Counted from the stretch's first letter, positions 22,735 to 33,731 are shown. The stretch: 64,000 nucleotides of DNA from Alkalibacterium pelagium (GCF_900109325.1 NZ_FNZU01000005.1:62001-126000); one strand, 5' to 3'. Program-made: numbers and translations. The notes: a model not told the origin generated them from the letters alone.

Positions 22735-24003
22735 TTATTTCGTGTTCACAACTGCTCTGTTTCCGATATCTTTCCTGTATACATACTCGCTTGTATCAAC
22801 GGCTTCAAGCGCTGAATAGACGGCTTCCTGTGCCTCTTCGATCGTTTCCCCAGTTGCTTCAGCCAAATACACACGGCCGCCGTTTGAAACTAGCTTTCCT
22901 TCGGTTTCTGAAACACCTGCGAAGTACAGATTCATCTGCTTGGTTATTACAGGCAGGTCCAATGGTCTATATTTTTCGTAAGCTTCTGGATACCCTTTCG
23001 AGGCAACAACGACGCCAAAACTGACACCCTCCTGTTTCCAGACTAGACCGGGTTCCTGGCCATTAAGCATAGCTGAAATGGCGTCTGCCAGATCGGATTC
23101 CAGACGGTTCATCAGCACTTGGGTTTCCGGATCTCCAAAGCGGGCATTGAACTCAATCGTTTTGGGTCCATCGTCTGTTGCCATGACTCCGGCATATAAT
23201 ATACCAGTAAAAGGCGTCCCGTTTCTTACCATCCCTGTCGCAGCGGGCAGGAGTATCTTTTCAGTCGCTTCTTTCACAACAGTTTCCGATATATGCTTAA
23301 CTGGGGCATAGGCCCCCATCCCCCCAGTATTCGGACCTTCGTCCCCTTCAAGCAGGCGCTTATGATCCTGTGAAATCACCATCGGATAGACCTTCTCATT
23401 TTTAACGAAAGCCATAAGAGAAAACTCTTCTCCCGTCAGGTATTCTTCGATGACTACACGCGTGTTCTGATCCCCAAATTTTTTATCCAGCATCATGTCT
23501 TCAAGGGCTTCAAGTGCGGCTTCCATCGTTTCAGCTACCACGACTCCTTTACCTGCGGCCAAGCCGTCAGCCTTGATGACGACTGGAATGTTTCCTTTTT
23601 CAATGTAACGTCTCGCTTCTTCATACTCCTCAAAAGACTGGTAGGCCGCTGTCGGAATAGCATTGGCAGTCATCAGCTCTTTAGCAAACGCCTTTGACGA
23701 TTCAATCTGAGTCGCGGCTTTTGACGGACCGAAAATGGCGAGCCCTTCTGCCTGAAAATCATCTACGATGCCATTGAACAGTGGGATTTCCGGTCCAACG
23801 ATGGTCCATGAAATGTGTTCTTTTTTGGCAAAATCGATTAACGATTCATGATCTTCCTGACTGATATCCAGCACAGTTATGCCGTCCTGACTCATCCCCG
23901 GGTTTCCCGGTGCACAGTACACCTGCTCGACTTGGCTGCCTTCCAGCAGTTTTTTTGCAATCGCGTGTTCACGTCCACCTGATCCGATCACTAGTAAATT
24001 CAC
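22735..24003 (-). CDS. purD: Phosphoribosylamine-glycine ligase (GAR synthetase)
   Basis: ATP-grasp enzyme making GAR from phosphoribosylamine, glycine and ATP. I place the start at the GTG at 24003 because AAGGGGAG lies six bases upstream and the protein then begins at the conserved NLLVIGSGGREHAI; an ATG nine codons earlier would include the ribosome-binding site. 422 residues, standard length. ATP-grasp landmarks: VIKADGLAAGKGV near 140-150, GPNTGGMGAYAP near 220-230, EFNARFGDPETQ near 275-290. A terminator-like hairpin separates it from purH. Confidence 0.96.
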   Translation of the reverse strand: MNLLVIGSGGREHAIAKKLLEGSQVEQVYCAPGNPGMSQDGITVLDISQEDHESLIDFAKKEHISWTIVGPEIPLFNGIVDDFQAEGLAIFGPSKAATQIESSKAFAKELMTANAIPTAAYQSFEEYEEARRYIEKGNIPVVIKADGLAAGKGVVVAETMEAALEALEDMMLDKKFGDQNTRVVIEEYLTGEEFSLMAFVKNEKVYPMVISQDHKRLLEGDEGPNTGGMGAYAPVKHISETVVKEATEKILLPAATGMVRNGTPFTGILYAGVMATDDGPKTIEFNARFGDPETQVLMNRLESDLADAISAMLNGQEPGLVWKQEGVSFGVVVASKGYPEAYEKYRPLDLPVITKQMNLYFAGVSETEGKLVSNGGRVYLAEATGETIEEAQEAVYSALEAVDTSEYVYRKDIGNRAVVNTK

Positions 24004-24050
24004 AAATTTCTCCCCTTTAAAATCCCTCAATATAATCTATGTATAAAACG

Positions 24051-24072
24051 AAAGAGAGGTTCCCCTCTCTTT
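24051..24072 (-). terminator. Hairpin between purH and purD, possible internal terminator
   Basis: Perfect 9-bp stem AAAGAGAGG / CCTCTCTTT with a 4-base loop, then CGTTTTAT. It sits in the 75-base gap between purH and purD, so purDEKB may be transcribed at a lower level than purC-H. Confidence 0.55.
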
Positions 24073-24078
24073 TATTGA

Positions 24079-25617
24079 TTAATGTCTGAAGTGACGCATG
24101 CCCGTGAACACCATGGCAATGCCGTATTCATTGGCCTTATCGATCGATGCCTGATCCTTGATGCTTCCGCCTGGCTGGATGATTGCTTTGATACCGTGCT
24201 CGGCAGCATATTCGACACTGTCATCCATCGGGAAAAAGGCATCGCTGGCCATGACCGCACCTTCTGCCTGCTCACCTGCCTGTTCAATGGCAATCTTGAC
24301 TGCTCCGACCCGGTTCATCTGACCGGCTCCGATGCCTAAGGTCTGCTTGTCATTCCCCACGACAATGGCGTTGCTCTTCACATGCTTCACTGCTTTCCAG
24401 TTCAGTTTCAGTGCACGCATTTGGCTGTCAGTTGGTGCCTTGTCAGTAACAACTGACCATTCAGGTGCGTCTTCTTCGTTGACCCAGTCCTGGTCCTGAA
24501 CCAGCAGGCCGCCAAGAACAGTAACAGATTCTTTTCCGCCTTGTCTTGCTTCAGAGAAATCCAGTTCAAGCAGACGGATATTTTTCTTCTTGGTCAAGAC
24601 TTTTAAGGCATCCTCAGAAAAACCAGGGGCAATGACGATTTCAAGGAAAATCTTACTTAATTTTTCTGCTAAATCGGCAGTGACGGTGTCATTAACTGTG
24701 ACGATGCCACCGAATATAGACACCGGGTCTGCATCGTAGGCTCTGTCAAAGGCTTCTTCAATTGACTCGCCGATGCCTATTCCGCAAGGGTTCATGTGTT
24801 TAAGTGCAACAGCAGCCGGTCCGTCAAATTCACGAATGATACGGATCGACGCATCTGCATCCTTGATGTTATTGTAAGACAATTCTTTTCCGTGAAGCTG
24901 CTTTGCCTTGGCAATGGAAAAACTGTTTGCTCGTGGCGATTCATAAAATACAGCACTCTGATGACTGTTTTCTCCGTACCTTAGAGTCTGCTTCAAATCA
25001 TACGTCTGCGTATAACTATCCAGCTGGGTCTCTTCCTCAACCTGCTCAGTCAGATACTCAGCAATCAGTGCATCATAAGCGGCCGTATGACGGAAGACTT
25101 TAGCTGCCAGACGCTGCCTAGTCTTGAGGGAGGTCTGTCCGTTCTCTTCCAGCTCCTTGATCACCTGATCGTAGTCATCTGTATCTACAATGACTGTGAC
25201 CGCTGCATGGTTTTTAGCCGCGCTTCTAAGCATGCTCGGTCCACCTATGTCTATCTGTTCGATTGCTTCTTCTCTAGTCGTTTCGGGTCTGGCAATTGTC
25301 TCTTTAAAGGGATACAGATTGACACAGACAAAGTCGATCGGGGTGATGTCGTGGTCAGCCATAGCCGAGAGGTGAGTGTCCAGATCCCGACGGCCCAGCA
25401 GTCCCCCATGAATCAGCGGATGCAGCGTTTTGACCCGTCCATCCATCATTTCAGGAAAACCGGTGACCTCTTCGATCGACAAGGTCGGGATACCCGCCTC
25501 GTCCAGGACCTTTTTCGTCCCTCCTGTTGAAATTATCTCTATGTTCTGTCTGACTAAAGCCTGAGCAAAGTCAACGATGTTTGTCTTGTCTGAAACACTG
25601 ATAAGTGCACGTGTCAT
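24079..25617 (-). CDS. purH: Bifunctional AICAR transformylase / IMP cyclohydrolase
   Basis: Carries out the last two steps to IMP. 512 residues. The N-terminal IMP cyclohydrolase domain (about 1-195) starts [19 protein letters not shown] and contains [13 protein letters not shown]. The C-terminal transformylase domain includes [11 protein letters not shown] near 215 and the catalytic Lys-His pair in [10 protein letters not shown] near 265. The ATG is two bases after the purN stop, with AAGGAG inside purN. The reading frame is intact, without fusion or truncation. Confidence 0.97.
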   Translation of the reverse strand: MTRALISVSDKTNIVDFAQALVRQNIEIISTGGTKKVLDEAGIPTLSIEEVTGFPEMMDGRVKTLHPLIHGGLLGRRDLDTHLSAMADHDITPIDFVCVNLYPFKETIARPETTREEAIEQIDIGGPSMLRSAAKNHAAVTVIVDTDDYDQVIKELEENGQTSLKTRQRLAAKVFRHTAAYDALIAEYLTEQVEEETQLDSYTQTYDLKQTLRYGENSHQSAVFYESPRANSFSIAKAKQLHGKELSYNNIKDADASIRIIREFDGPAAVALKHMNPCGIGIGESIEEAFDRAYDADPVSIFGGIVTVNDTVTADLAEKLSKIFLEIVIAPGFSEDALKVLTKKKNIRLLELDFSEARQGGKESVTVLGGLLVQDQDWVNEEDAPEWSVVTDKAPTDSQMRALKLNWKAVKHVKSNAIVVGNDKQTLGIGAGQMNRVGAVKIAIEQAGEQAEGAVMASDAFFPMDDSVEYAAEHGIKAIIQPGGSIKDQASIDKANEYGIAMVFTGMRHFRH

Positions 25618-25619
25618 AG

Positions 25620-26219
25620 TTAGGCATACTCCTTCTGCAGCTTTTTGATATAAGTCTGAATGACTTCAGGATACAGCACATGCTCGACAGCATGAATCTT
25701 CTCCTCTAGTGATTCTATCGTATCGTCCGGATCGATGGCAACTTTTTCCTGAGCCAGTATCTCTCCAGTATCGATGCCTTCATCCACCAGATGTACGGTC
25801 ACACCCGTTTCTATAGCTCCTGCATCAAATGCATCCTGTATCCCCTGTTTCCCGGGATAAAAGGGAAGCAGCGACGGATGAATATTGATGATTCGATTAT
25901 CGAATGCTTCCAGTAATGTGGATCCGATAATACGCATATAACCCGCTAGTACAATCAGGTCGACGCCGGCTTCTTCCAGATGATCAAGGACTTCCTTTTC
26001 AAAGCTTCCCTTTGAAGGAAACTGTTTTGGATAAAATGAAACGGAAGGCACAGCCAGCCGTTTCGCTCTAGTCAAAGCAAAAGCATCAGGCTTGTCACAT
26101 ACTAGCAGGGCTACTTCTGCATCAACAGTCTGCTTTCTAACAGCCTCTACCAGTGCTTCAAAATTAGACCCACTTCCAGATGCAAAAACAGCTAGTCTGA
26201 TTGGTCCTTCTTTACTCAA
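25620..26219 (-). CDS. purN: Phosphoribosylglycinamide formyltransferase
   Basis: Transfers a formyl group from 10-formyl-THF to GAR. About 200 residues. Motifs: [16 protein letters not shown] at the N-terminus, [12 protein letters not shown] with the catalytic Asn/His near 105-115, and [15 protein letters not shown] near 135. I prefer the TTG at 26219, which overlaps the purM stop and has GAGG nine bases upstream; the ATG at 26240 would add seven residues and lengthen the overlap with purM. Confidence 0.95.
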   Translation of the reverse strand: MSKEGPIRLAVFASGSGSNFEALVEAVRKQTVDAEVALLVCDKPDAFALTRAKRLAVPSVSFYPKQFPSKGSFEKEVLDHLEEAGVDLIVLAGYMRIIGSTLLEAFDNRIINIHPSLLPFYPGKQGIQDAFDAGAIETGVTVHLVDEGIDTGEILAQEKVAIDPDDTIESLEEKIHAVEHVLYPEVIQTYIKKLQKEYA

Positions 26220-27246
26220 AACGGATCGCCTCATTTTCATCGACTCTGACTTCCCCGATAGTCACAGCTTTTTCTCCTGCATCTTTTAAGATTTTAATAA
26301 CTGCTTCTTCATGTTCTTCCGAAACAGCCAGAACCATACCGATGCCCATATTGAAGTACCCGTACATTTCATCTCGGTCGAGTTTTCCATACTCCTCAAG
26401 CAGAGTAAAAATCCCAGGTATTTCCCAAGTGTTTTTTCTGACTACTGCGGATAAGCCTTCTGGTAACATACGAGGCAGATTTTCAATGAATCCGCCGCCT
26501 GTAATGTGAGAGATCCCGTGTACCCAGCCTTTTTTCAAAAGAGGCAGTACAGCAGACACGTAGATTTTTGTCGGCTCAAGCAGAGCCTGTCCTAAAGTGT
26601 CGTCACCTAAGGCATCATGCTTAAAATCATAACTCAACGCATTCTGTTCAAAACAGATTTTTCTTACTAGAGAATAGCCATTGGAGTGTATCCCGCTGGA
26701 TGGCAGTCCGATCAGCTTATCTCCTGCTTTAACGTGATCTTTAGTCAGCATACGTCTTTTTTCCACCACACCGACGCAGAATCCCGCCACATCGTAGTCG
26801 TCTTCCCCATACATGTCAGGCATCTCAGCCGTTTCTCCACCGATCAGTCCTGCACCTGCCTGGACGCACCCATCAGAAATGCCTGCAACGATCTGTTCCA
26901 TTTTCTCAGGAACCGTTTTTCCCGTTGCAATATAATCCAGAAAATAAAGCGGCTCAGCACCTTGAGCTAGAATGTCATTCACACACATAGCCACACAGTC
27001 GATCCCGATCGTATCGTGTCTGTCCTGCTGGATCGCAATCAGCAGTTTCGTTCCGACCCCGTCCGTTCCGGATACAAGGACTGGTTCTTTCACGTCGAGA
27101 ACAGACAGGTCGAATGCTCCGCCGAAACCTCCCAGTGCACCCATCATACCAAGGCGCTCCGTTCGTTTTGCATGTTTTTTTATTCGTTCAACTGTTTCAT
27201 AACCTGCTTCGACATTGACCCCTGCGTCTGTGTAGGCATTTCCCAT
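26212..27246 (-). CDS. purM: Phosphoribosylformylglycinamidine cyclo-ligase (AIR synthetase)
   Basis: Closes the imidazole ring using ATP to form AIR. 344 residues. Typical motifs: GFGGAFDL near 40, [13 protein letters not shown] near 60, and [11 protein letters not shown] near 135. The C-terminal half holds [14 protein letters not shown] and [19 protein letters not shown] precedes the ATG at a normal distance. It lies between purF (gap about 65 bases) and purN (overlap). Confidence 0.97.
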   Translation of the reverse strand: MGNAYTDAGVNVEAGYETVERIKKHAKRTERLGMMGALGGFGGAFDLSVLDVKEPVLVSGTDGVGTKLLIAIQQDRHDTIGIDCVAMCVNDILAQGAEPLYFLDYIATGKTVPEKMEQIVAGISDGCVQAGAGLIGGETAEMPDMYGEDDYDVAGFCVGVVEKRRMLTKDHVKAGDKLIGLPSSGIHSNGYSLVRKICFEQNALSYDFKHDALGDDTLGQALLEPTKIYVSAVLPLLKKGWVHGISHITGGGFIENLPRMLPEGLSAVVRKNTWEIPGIFTLLEEYGKLDRDEMYGYFNMGIGMVLAVSEEHEEAVIKILKDAGEKAVTIGEVRVDENEAIRFE

Positions 27247-27311
27247 TTGACAGATCCCCCTGTTGTTTTCTGACCGGCTATTGTCTGAACCATCCGGCCT
27301 TCTCTCGTTGT

Positions 27312-28763
27312 TTAAACCATTAACGGCTTACTCTCTCTGATTTTAGCCAGTGTTTTCATATAGTCAGTTTCATAGTCATATAAAGGTGTTGGATAGTCTC
27401 CGGTAAAGTAAGACATACACAGGCCATTATGAGGCGCATCGAACTTCAGTCCGATCGAATCCACTGTCCCTTCGACACTTAAAAACGATAGACTGTCTGC
27501 ACCGATTTTCTCGCGGATTTCTTCCACTGAATAATCTGCAGCAATCAGTTCTTTCTGATTCTGAATATCGATCCCGTAGAAACATGGGTATTTCAAAGGT
27601 GGAGATGAAATGCGGACATGGACCTCCGCTGCTCCAGCTTCTTTTAATAACTGAACAATGCGTCGGCTGGTCGTACCGCGAACGATGGAATCATCCACCA
27701 TGATCACCTTTTTACCGGCAACTACACCTCGAACAGCAGACAGCTTCATTCTTACGCCCTGTTCTCTCAATTCCTGAGTAGGCTGAATGAAAGTACGAGC
27801 AACGTATTGATTCTTGACCAGTCCCATTTCATAAGGGATCCCACTCGCTTCTGCATATCCACTGGCTGCGGACAGAGAAGAGTTCGGGACACCGATGACC
27901 ATATCTGCATCGACTGGTGCTTCCTCAGCGAGACGTTTCCCCATATTCTTGCGTGCAGTGTGGACATTGACTCCAGCGATATTTGAGTCCGGTCGGGCAA
28001 AGTAGATAAATTCCATCGAACAGATCTGAAGCAGCGTCTGGTCGGTATAGGTCTCGATTCGATACCCTGAATCATCGATAATCACGAGTTCCCCTGGCTG
28101 AACGGCACGGACAAATTCCGCTCCGACAACATCGAGGGCACAGGTTTCACTGGCAAGAACATATGCCCCATTTTCCATCTGTCCAATGGATAAAGGACGG
28201 AAACCGTTCGGATCTAATGCACCAATCAGTGCATCAGGTGTCAGCATGACATAGGCAAACGCACCTTTGACCGTATTCAGACTTTCTTTGATTCGGTCGA
28301 TCAGTGTATCCTGCTTGCTTTTACGGATCAGGTGCATCAGGATTTCAGTATCCGAATTGGAGTGGAATATCGCTCCATCCTGCTCGAGTTCCTGACGCAA
28401 ACTCACTGCATTGATCAAATTCCCGTTATGGGCCAGCGCCAGCTCCTCATCGTGAAACTTGAACAGGAACGGTTGAATGTTTAAGATACTGTTGCTGCCG
28501 GCAGTGCTGTAACGGACATGCCCAATTCCAGCTTCTCCCGACAGGCGGATTAGTTCGCGTTCATCTTTAAACACTTCAGATAAAAGTCCCAAGTCACGGT
28601 GTCCTTTCAGACGCCCATTGCGATTGGTCACAATCCCTGCGCCTTCCTGACCGCGGTGCTGCAGGCTATGCAGACCGAAAAAGTTCAGCTGGGCTGCATC
28701 CGGGTGTCCCCATACGCCGAATACGCCACATTCTTCATTTAAGCTTTTGATTTCAGCAACCAA
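27312..28763 (-). CDS. purF: Amidophosphoribosyltransferase
   Basis: First committed step: PRPP plus glutamine to phosphoribosylamine. I use the TTG at 28763, with AAGGAG seven bases upstream. The protein then begins [12 protein letters not shown], matching the 11-residue propeptide before the catalytic Cys12 of the Bacillus enzyme. 483 residues. An ATG six codons earlier is possible but adds non-conserved residues. The N-terminal Ntn glutaminase domain has [12 protein letters not shown]; the PRTase domain carries [16 protein letters not shown] near 345-360. Four Cys including those in SMEF and CFYG contexts could hold the Fe-S cluster of the Bacillus-type enzyme; this is inference. Confidence 0.96.
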   Translation of the reverse strand: MVAEIKSLNEECGVFGVWGHPDAAQLNFFGLHSLQHRGQEGAGIVTNRNGRLKGHRDLGLLSEVFKDERELIRLSGEAGIGHVRYSTAGSNSILNIQPFLFKFHDEELALAHNGNLINAVSLRQELEQDGAIFHSNSDTEILMHLIRKSKQDTLIDRIKESLNTVKGAFAYVMLTPDALIGALDPNGFRPLSIGQMENGAYVLASETCALDVVGAEFVRAVQPGELVIIDDSGYRIETYTDQTLLQICSMEFIYFARPDSNIAGVNVHTARKNMGKRLAEEAPVDADMVIGVPNSSLSAASGYAEASGIPYEMGLVKNQYVARTFIQPTQELREQGVRMKLSAVRGVVAGKKVIMVDDSIVRGTTSRRIVQLLKEAGAAEVHVRISSPPLKYPCFYGIDIQNQKELIAADYSVEEIREKIGADSLSFLSVEGTVDSIGLKFDAPHNGLCMSYFTGDYPTPLYDYETDYMKTLAKIRESKPLMV

Positions 28764-30970
28764 GGAATGGCTCCTTCCCATAAGTCCTTCACTTCTTTAA
28801 CATCAATAGTCAGCTCTTCCGTCTGCGTACGGATTTCAGCGATTCGCGTGTCTTTGACTTTACCAATTTCAACGGCATCTTGTCCAAATACTTCTTTGAC
28901 TGCTTCGGCGTGTTCAGGGCTGACAGATAGAACAAAACGAGAGGGTGACTCTGAAAACAGCCACTCTGACGGCATATCTAGTGTCGCAGACAGCCCCAGC
29001 TCATTCCCAAAGGCTGATTCCATCAGCGCTACAGCCAGTCCGCCTTCGGAACAGTCATGTGCACTTTGTACCAGTCCTTCACGAATCGCCTGCAGAACTT
29101 TATCCTGAATCATTTTTTCTTTATCTATATCAAAATCGAAAAGCTCTCCTTCGATTCTCCCCAATTGCATTTTCTGCAGTTCAGATCCGTTAAAGTCAGC
29201 TTCTGTTTCCCCGATGACGAAAATTTTATCCCCAGCCTGTTTAAATTCTGATGTTGTCACATGATCAAGATCCGTGACTAAGCCGACCATACCAATCATT
29301 GGTGTCGGATAGATTGCTTCCCCATTTGTTTCATTATATAGAGATACATTTCCTGATATGACAGGTGTGTTCAATGTCGTGCAGGCTTTAGCAATGCCAT
29401 CCGCTGACGTCCACAGCTCCCAGAACACTTCAGGCTTATCGGGATTCCCGTAGTTCAGACAGTCCGTTATTGCCAGTGGCTCGCCCCCGCTTGCCACGAT
29501 ATTTCTTGCGGCTTCTGCTACGGCCATCTGTCCACCTTTCTCCGGATCGAGATAAAGGTAGCGGGCATTACAGTCAGTCGTCATGGCAAGCGCCTTGCGG
29601 GTCCCTCTAATGCGCAGAACTGCCGCATCGCTTCCTGGACCGACCACGGTGTTTGTTCTGACCATTGAATCATATGTTTCAAAAATCGATTTTTTTGAAG
29701 CAACTGTAGGCTGCTGCATGAGTTGTTTCAGTGTTTCTTCTGTATCAGCGATGTCCGGTATGAATGCATCAAGTTTTTTGAAAGCTTGAATACGTTCCGG
29801 TTCAGTGTATGGTTTATGATAGACAGGTGCTTCTTCTGCTAACGCGTCTACCGGCAGGTCAGCGACCAGTCTTCCTTCGTGGTACAGTCGATACTGCCCA
29901 TCACCGGTCACTTCTCCGATAGTCACGGCATCCAGTTCATAACGTGAGAACAGGTCTTTGACACGATCTTCTGCCCCTTTTGTGACACAGATCAGCATAC
30001 GCTCCTGAGACTCCGATAGCATCATTTCATATGGCGTCATGCCTGATTCACGTTGCGGCACATCGTCCAGATTAAGGATCAGTCCACTGCCCGCTTTTGA
30101 TGCCATTTCCGAACTGGATGACACCAGTCCCGCTGCTCCCATGTCCTGGATGCCTACGAGAATATCGCTGTGGTCCTGGATCAGTTCCAGACACGCTTCC
30201 ATCAGAAGTTTTTCCATAAATGGATCGCCGACCTGTACAGCTGAACGCTCTGCCTCTTCTTCATCACTGAATTCTTCTGAAGCAAAAGTTGCGCCGTGAA
30301 TGCCATCCCGACCTGTTTTGGCTCCCACATACATGATCGTATTACCGATCCCTTTGGCCTGGCCTTTTTGAATATCCTCATGGTCGATCAGACCGACACA
30401 CATGGCATTGACCAGCGGGTTCCCTCTGTAGACTGGGTCAAAGGCGATTTCTCCCCCGACAGTCGGAATCCCGATACAGTTGCCGTAGCCGCCGATACCC
30501 GCCACGACTTCTTCAAGCAGATACTTCGTCCGTTCATTGTCGAGTTCACCGAATCTTAAAGAATCCAGCATCGCAATCGGACGGGCACCCATACTGAAAA
30601 TATCGCGAATGATGCCTCCGACGCCAGTGGCTGCCCCTTCATAAGGTTCAACAGCTGACGGGTGGTTATGACTTTCCGCTTTAAATACGACGGCCTGCCC
30701 GTCCCCAATATCAACAATTCCGGCTCCCTCGCCAGGGCCTTGAAGCACTTGAGGTCCCTCTGTAGGGAATTTTCTCAATACCGGTTTGGAATTTTTATAC
30801 GAACAGTGCTCGCTCCACATAACTGAAAACAGGCCAGTTTCCGTATAGTTAGGGAGACGTTTCAGGATATCTTCTGAAATCATGCGGTACTCTTCGTCAG
30901 TCAGTCCCCATTGAGCATAGATCTTCTGATCTCGGATCTGTTCAGCTGTTGGTTCGTGTAATATCTTCAT
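28739..30970 (-). CDS. purL: FGAM synthase subunit II
   Basis: ATP-dependent amidation of FGAR to FGAM, using ammonia from PurQ. 743 residues, the small-type PurL that works with PurS and PurQ. Landmarks: [15 protein letters not shown] near 49-63, [22 protein letters not shown] near 93, [10 protein letters not shown]-type motif ([11 protein letters not shown]) near 270, and [14 protein letters not shown] near 645. The ATG overlaps the purQ stop by four bases (ATGA). Its 3' end overlaps the purF start. Confidence 0.97.
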   Translation of the reverse strand: MKILHEPTAEQIRDQKIYAQWGLTDEEYRMISEDILKRLPNYTETGLFSVMWSEHCSYKNSKPVLRKFPTEGPQVLQGPGEGAGIVDIGDGQAVVFKAESHNHPSAVEPYEGAATGVGGIIRDIFSMGARPIAMLDSLRFGELDNERTKYLLEEVVAGIGGYGNCIGIPTVGGEIAFDPVYRGNPLVNAMCVGLIDHEDIQKGQAKGIGNTIMYVGAKTGRDGIHGATFASEEFSDEEEAERSAVQVGDPFMEKLLMEACLELIQDHSDILVGIQDMGAAGLVSSSSEMASKAGSGLILNLDDVPQRESGMTPYEMMLSESQERMLICVTKGAEDRVKDLFSRYELDAVTIGEVTGDGQYRLYHEGRLVADLPVDALAEEAPVYHKPYTEPERIQAFKKLDAFIPDIADTEETLKQLMQQPTVASKKSIFETYDSMVRTNTVVGPGSDAAVLRIRGTRKALAMTTDCNARYLYLDPEKGGQMAVAEAARNIVASGGEPLAITDCLNYGNPDKPEVFWELWTSADGIAKACTTLNTPVISGNVSLYNETNGEAIYPTPMIGMVGLVTDLDHVTTSEFKQAGDKIFVIGETEADFNGSELQKMQLGRIEGELFDFDIDKEKMIQDKVLQAIREGLVQSAHDCSEGGLAVALMESAFGNELGLSATLDMPSEWLFSESPSRFVLSVSPEHAEAVKEVFGQDAVEIGKVKDTRIAEIRTQTEELTIDVKEVKDLWEGAIPWLLKSKA

Positions 30971-31650
30971 ACCTCTGCAGTCTCCTTTACAAAGTTCTTG
31001 ACCATTGATTCGAAAAAGCGCAGACCGTCACTAGAGCCTAAAATGTCTTCGATCGCACGTTCAGGGTGCGGCATCATACCCAGCACATTGCCTTGTCTGT
31101 TTATAATCCCTGCGATATTTTCAACTGAGCCATTCGGATTGTCAGACGCGTAGGTAAAAACGATCTGATCGTTAGCTTTCAGCTCTGCCAGAGTTTCTTC
31201 ATCGCAATAGTAGTTCCCTTCACCATGTGCAACTGGAATTGTAAGAAGTTCTCTATCGTTGTACTCAGTCGTAAATCTTGTCTGGTTATTGACGACTTCC
31301 AGTTCAACTGTCTTACAGATAAAGTGCAGGTTTTCGTTTCTCTGTAAGGCACCCGGCAGAAGGCCGGCTTCGACTAAAATCTGGAATCCGTTGCAGGTAC
31401 CGAAGACTGGCTTGCCTTCCTCTGCAAAACGGGTCACTTCGCTCATCACATTCGAAAAGCGGGATATGGCACCACTTCTTAAGTAATCTCCATACGAAAA
31501 GCCTCCAGGAAGCAGGACACCATCAAATCCGTCCAGACTTTCTGCAGTGTGCGGCACATATTCAGCTTCTTCTCCTACCCCGTCTCTGATTGCATGAAGC
31601 AGATCGACATCACAATTGGACCCTGGGAACTGGATTACTGCAAATCGCAT
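30967..31650 (-). CDS. purQ: FGAM synthase glutaminase subunit
   Basis: Class I glutamine amidotransferase supplying ammonia to PurL. 227 residues. Starts [12 protein letters not shown], a family signature. The nucleophile Cys is in [15 protein letters not shown] near 86, and the catalytic His-Glu pair is in MMPHPERA near 195-199. GGAGACGG precedes the ATG. Tightly packed between purS and purL. Confidence 0.97.
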   Translation of the reverse strand: MRFAVIQFPGSNCDVDLLHAIRDGVGEEAEYVPHTAESLDGFDGVLLPGGFSYGDYLRSGAISRFSNVMSEVTRFAEEGKPVFGTCNGFQILVEAGLLPGALQRNENLHFICKTVELEVVNNQTRFTTEYNDRELLTIPVAHGEGNYYCDEETLAELKANDQIVFTYASDNPNGSVENIAGIINRQGNVLGMMPHPERAIEDILGSSDGLRFFESMVKNFVKETAEV

Positions 31651-31652
31651 GC

Positions 31653-31913
31653 TCAGACCGTCTCCTTTACTCGTTCGATTTCGTAGCGGTAACTTTCCAT
31701 CACGACATTTGCCAGAAGCTTGTCGCAGATGGTTTCAATGACTTCTTCAACTGAACGGTCGTCAGTATCTGACACTTTGATTTCAAAATACTTCCCGATA
31801 CGAATATCTTCAATCTCATCGAAGCCCATGCGGTGAACGGCCCCTCTTACCGCTTCTCCCTGAGGATCCAGAATTGATTCTTTATAGGTTACATATACTT
31901 TTACGTTATACAT
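31653..31913 (-). CDS. purS: FGAM synthase subunit PurS
   Basis: Small adaptor (86 residues) that holds PurL and PurQ together in the three-part FGAM synthase. Contains the family core [21 protein letters not shown] and the [10 protein letters not shown] motif. It is three bases from purC and two from purQ. Confidence 0.95.
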   Translation of the reverse strand: MYNVKVYVTYKESILDPQGEAVRGAVHRMGFDEIEDIRIGKYFEIKVSDTDDRSVEEVIETICDKLLANVVMESYRYEIERVKETV

Positions 31914-31916
31914 GAG

Positions 31917-32639
31917 TCACTTCTCCTTTTGATCTGTTGTCAGACGGTCGAGTACTTCCTGATAGAGTGGGATAATGTCCCCGAGATCCTGTCTGAAAAC
32001 ATCCTTGTCCAGACGATTGTTCGTCTTTTCATCCCACAGACGGCATGTGTCCGGTGAAATTTCATCTGCCAGAACGATTTGCTCTTTTGCTGTCTTTCCA
32101 AATTCCAGCTTGAAATCGATCAATCTGATGCCCGCCTCTTTGTAAATCTCAATCAGTGAATTGTTGATGTTGTGAGCCTGTCTTTTAATCTCGTCAATTT
32201 CTTTCTGGTCAGCTAGATTAAGTGCAAGTACATGGTCATCATTAATGAGAGGATCGTTCAGTTCGTCATTCTTGAGGTAAAATTCCAGCACGGGAAAGGC
32301 CAGCTCCGTCCCCTCGTCTACACCCAGGCGCCTGGAAAAGCTTCCAGCAGAGACATTTCTGATGACAACCTCAAGATCGAACATAGCCACTTTTTCAATC
32401 AGCTGATCCGTTTCAGACACTTCCATGATGAAGTGACTCGGAATATCCTTTTCCTTCAGCTTTCTGAATATCATACTGGTAATCTGGTTGTTCAGCTGTC
32501 CTTTGCCGGCAATAGCTTCTTTCTTGGCCCCATTCCCAGCTGTAGCCTGATCTTTATACGTGACCCATAGAATGCTGGGTTCACTGGTTTCATATAATCG
32601 CTTTGCCTTGCCTTCATACAACAGGTCTCTCTTTATCAA
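31917..32639 (-). CDS. purC: SAICAR synthase
   Basis: Joins CAIR and aspartate using ATP to give SAICAR. 240 residues. Motifs: LLYEGKAKRLYET at the start, NGAKKEAIAGKGQLNNQI near 36-53, LIDFKLEFGK near 175, and DEISPDTCRLWD near 192. Start is a TTG at 32639 with AAAGGGG seven bases upstream. First gene of the purine operon; the 5' region holds two inverted PurBox-like sites. Confidence 0.97.
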   Translation of the reverse strand: MIKRDLLYEGKAKRLYETSEPSILWVTYKDQATAGNGAKKEAIAGKGQLNNQITSMIFRKLKEKDIPSHFIMEVSETDQLIEKVAMFDLEVVIRNVSAGSFSRRLGVDEGTELAFPVLEFYLKNDELNDPLINDDHVLALNLADQKEIDEIKRQAHNINNSLIEIYKEAGIRLIDFKLEFGKTAKEQIVLADEISPDTCRLWDEKTNNRLDKDVFRQDLGDIIPLYQEVLDRLTTDQKEK

Positions 32640-32789
32640 CTGAATACCCCTTTCAGGACTGAGTTAAACACGAATATTAAATATACTTAGTTTTGTGATC
32701 GTTCCGATTTTTTCGGTACAGCTTTATCATAAATCGTCTATGAAATAGAGTCAACCTTTCAGCGTCTATTTGTGAGTAATATTTCGATT

Positions 32790-32865
32790 AATGTTCGTCT
32801 TTTAGTTTTAAATAGCTATACTTACACATTAAAACTTTCTAATAATCTATAATTAACGAACATTA
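32790..32865 (-). promoter_or_regulatory. Two inverted PurBox-like sites in the purC upstream region
   Basis: The 10-base core ACGAACATTA occurs at 32856-32865 (plus) and in inverse orientation at 32789-32798. Both differ slightly from the PurR PurBox (AWWWCCGAACWWT), chiefly at the first C. A weak promoter lies between them on the minus strand (TTAGAA-like -35 near 32837-32842, TATAGC -10 at 32815-32820). The spacing is larger than the 16-17 bases of Bacillus PurR operators. No purine riboswitch is visible in the leader; a tiny CCGA/TCGG hairpin is the only structure. Confidence 0.45.
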
Positions 32866-32930
32866 GTGGCTCTGTTTCTTTGTGTACTGATATTTCGAAC
32901 AAGACTTCGTAAGACTATTCACAAAATATA

Positions 32931-32960
32931 ATTGAGAATAATTCTCAATTAGAGTATACT
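32931..32960 (+). promoter_or_regulatory. Fur-like operator overlapping a consensus promoter
   Basis: A perfect 19-bp palindrome, ATTGAGAATAATTCTCAAT (32931-32949), contains the 7-1-7 core TGAGAATNATTCTCA of Fur-type boxes. It covers the -35 TTGAGA (32932-32937) and most of the 17-base spacer; the -10 TATACT follows at 32955-32960. Repression by an iron-loaded Fur homologue would block the promoter. PerR and Zur boxes differ in the inner bases, so Fur is the best guess. Confidence 0.8.
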
Positions 32961-33007
32961 TAATTAAACTCAGTTAACTGACAGATCACACTTAGGAGAT
33001 GATTCAC

Positions 33008-33709
33008 ATGCAGATATACTGGACAACCCTTGTAGACGTCATTGATGAAGCTACGGATACAAAAACGTTCTACCTCGATCTACCAGATGGATTCACATGG
33101 GAAGAAGGTGCGCACACTCACCTGGCACTGGAAGGATTCAACAGTGGAGAAAAACCTGACAAAGGGCTGGTTCGGCATATGTCGATCGCAACTCTTCCAG
33201 AAGAAAACACAATCGGCATCACGACTCGCCTTAGAGAAGAGCGCTCAAGATACAAGACGCATCTGGCGGAACTTAAAAGCGGAAGCTCAGTTGCTCTCTT
33301 CAAGACACATACAAATATCCCGTTGAAGCGAGAAAACAGACCTGTTTATCTGTTGTCGTGCGGGGTCGGTATCGCTTCATTCAGACCTCTTGTTCTGCAG
33401 TACTTAAATGATTCTAATGGAATAGACTCTCTCCATTCTCTGAATATCGACTCGTCTGGTGAACAGCTCTTCTCCGGTTTGTTTGAACAAGATTCAGATC
33501 AGTCGCTGACAGCTCAGTACGTCACTGACCGTCCAGCTTACTATGAACAAGTGGACAAGCTGGCTGAGGACACTCACGCCCTCTTCTACATTGTCGGCAG
33601 TGATGACTTCCTTAGAGAAACCATCGCCACTCTGCGTGAACGAGGGATTTCTGATGAACAGATCACGATCGATAAGCACGACCGGTTTCGTGCAGATTTT
33701 CTTGGCTGA
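33008..33709 (+). CDS. Ferredoxin-NADP reductase-like FAD/NAD(P) flavoprotein
   Basis: Stand-alone reductase module of about 233 residues without an iron-sulfur domain. The N-terminal half is an FAD-binding barrel (about 1-100) with RHMSIAT in place of the RxYS flavin motif. The C-terminal half is a NAD(P)-binding fold with SCGVGIASFRPLV near 120 and FYIVGSDDFL near 195. I start at 33008, since GGAG lies nine bases upstream; the ATG three codons earlier abuts that site. Single-gene unit behind a Fur-like operator. Iron control plus a soluble flavin reductase fold suggests ferric or ferric-siderophore reduction inside the cell, or a reductase for iron-poor conditions; the electron acceptor is unknown. 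Confidence 0.82.
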   Translation: MQIYWTTLVDVIDEATDTKTFYLDLPDGFTWEEGAHTHLALEGFNSGEKPDKGLVRHMSIATLPEENTIGITTRLREERSRYKTHLAELKSGSSVALFKTHTNIPLKRENRPVYLLSCGVGIASFRPLVLQYLNDSNGIDSLHSLNIDSSGEQLFSGLFEQDSDQSLTAQYVTDRPAYYEQVDKLAEDTHALFYIVGSDDFLRETIATLRERGISDEQITIDKHDRFRADFLG

Positions 33710-33731
33710 ACAGATCAAAAATAAATAATAG

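Noticed and set aside
28739-30970. Several long antisense frames inside purL, purF and purH
   Set aside because: They mirror strongly conserved genes on the other strand, lack ribosome-binding sites and resemble no family.
32640-32789. Purine riboswitch before purC
   Set aside because: The conserved core of the purine aptamer was not found in the leader and no terminator/antiterminator pair is visible.
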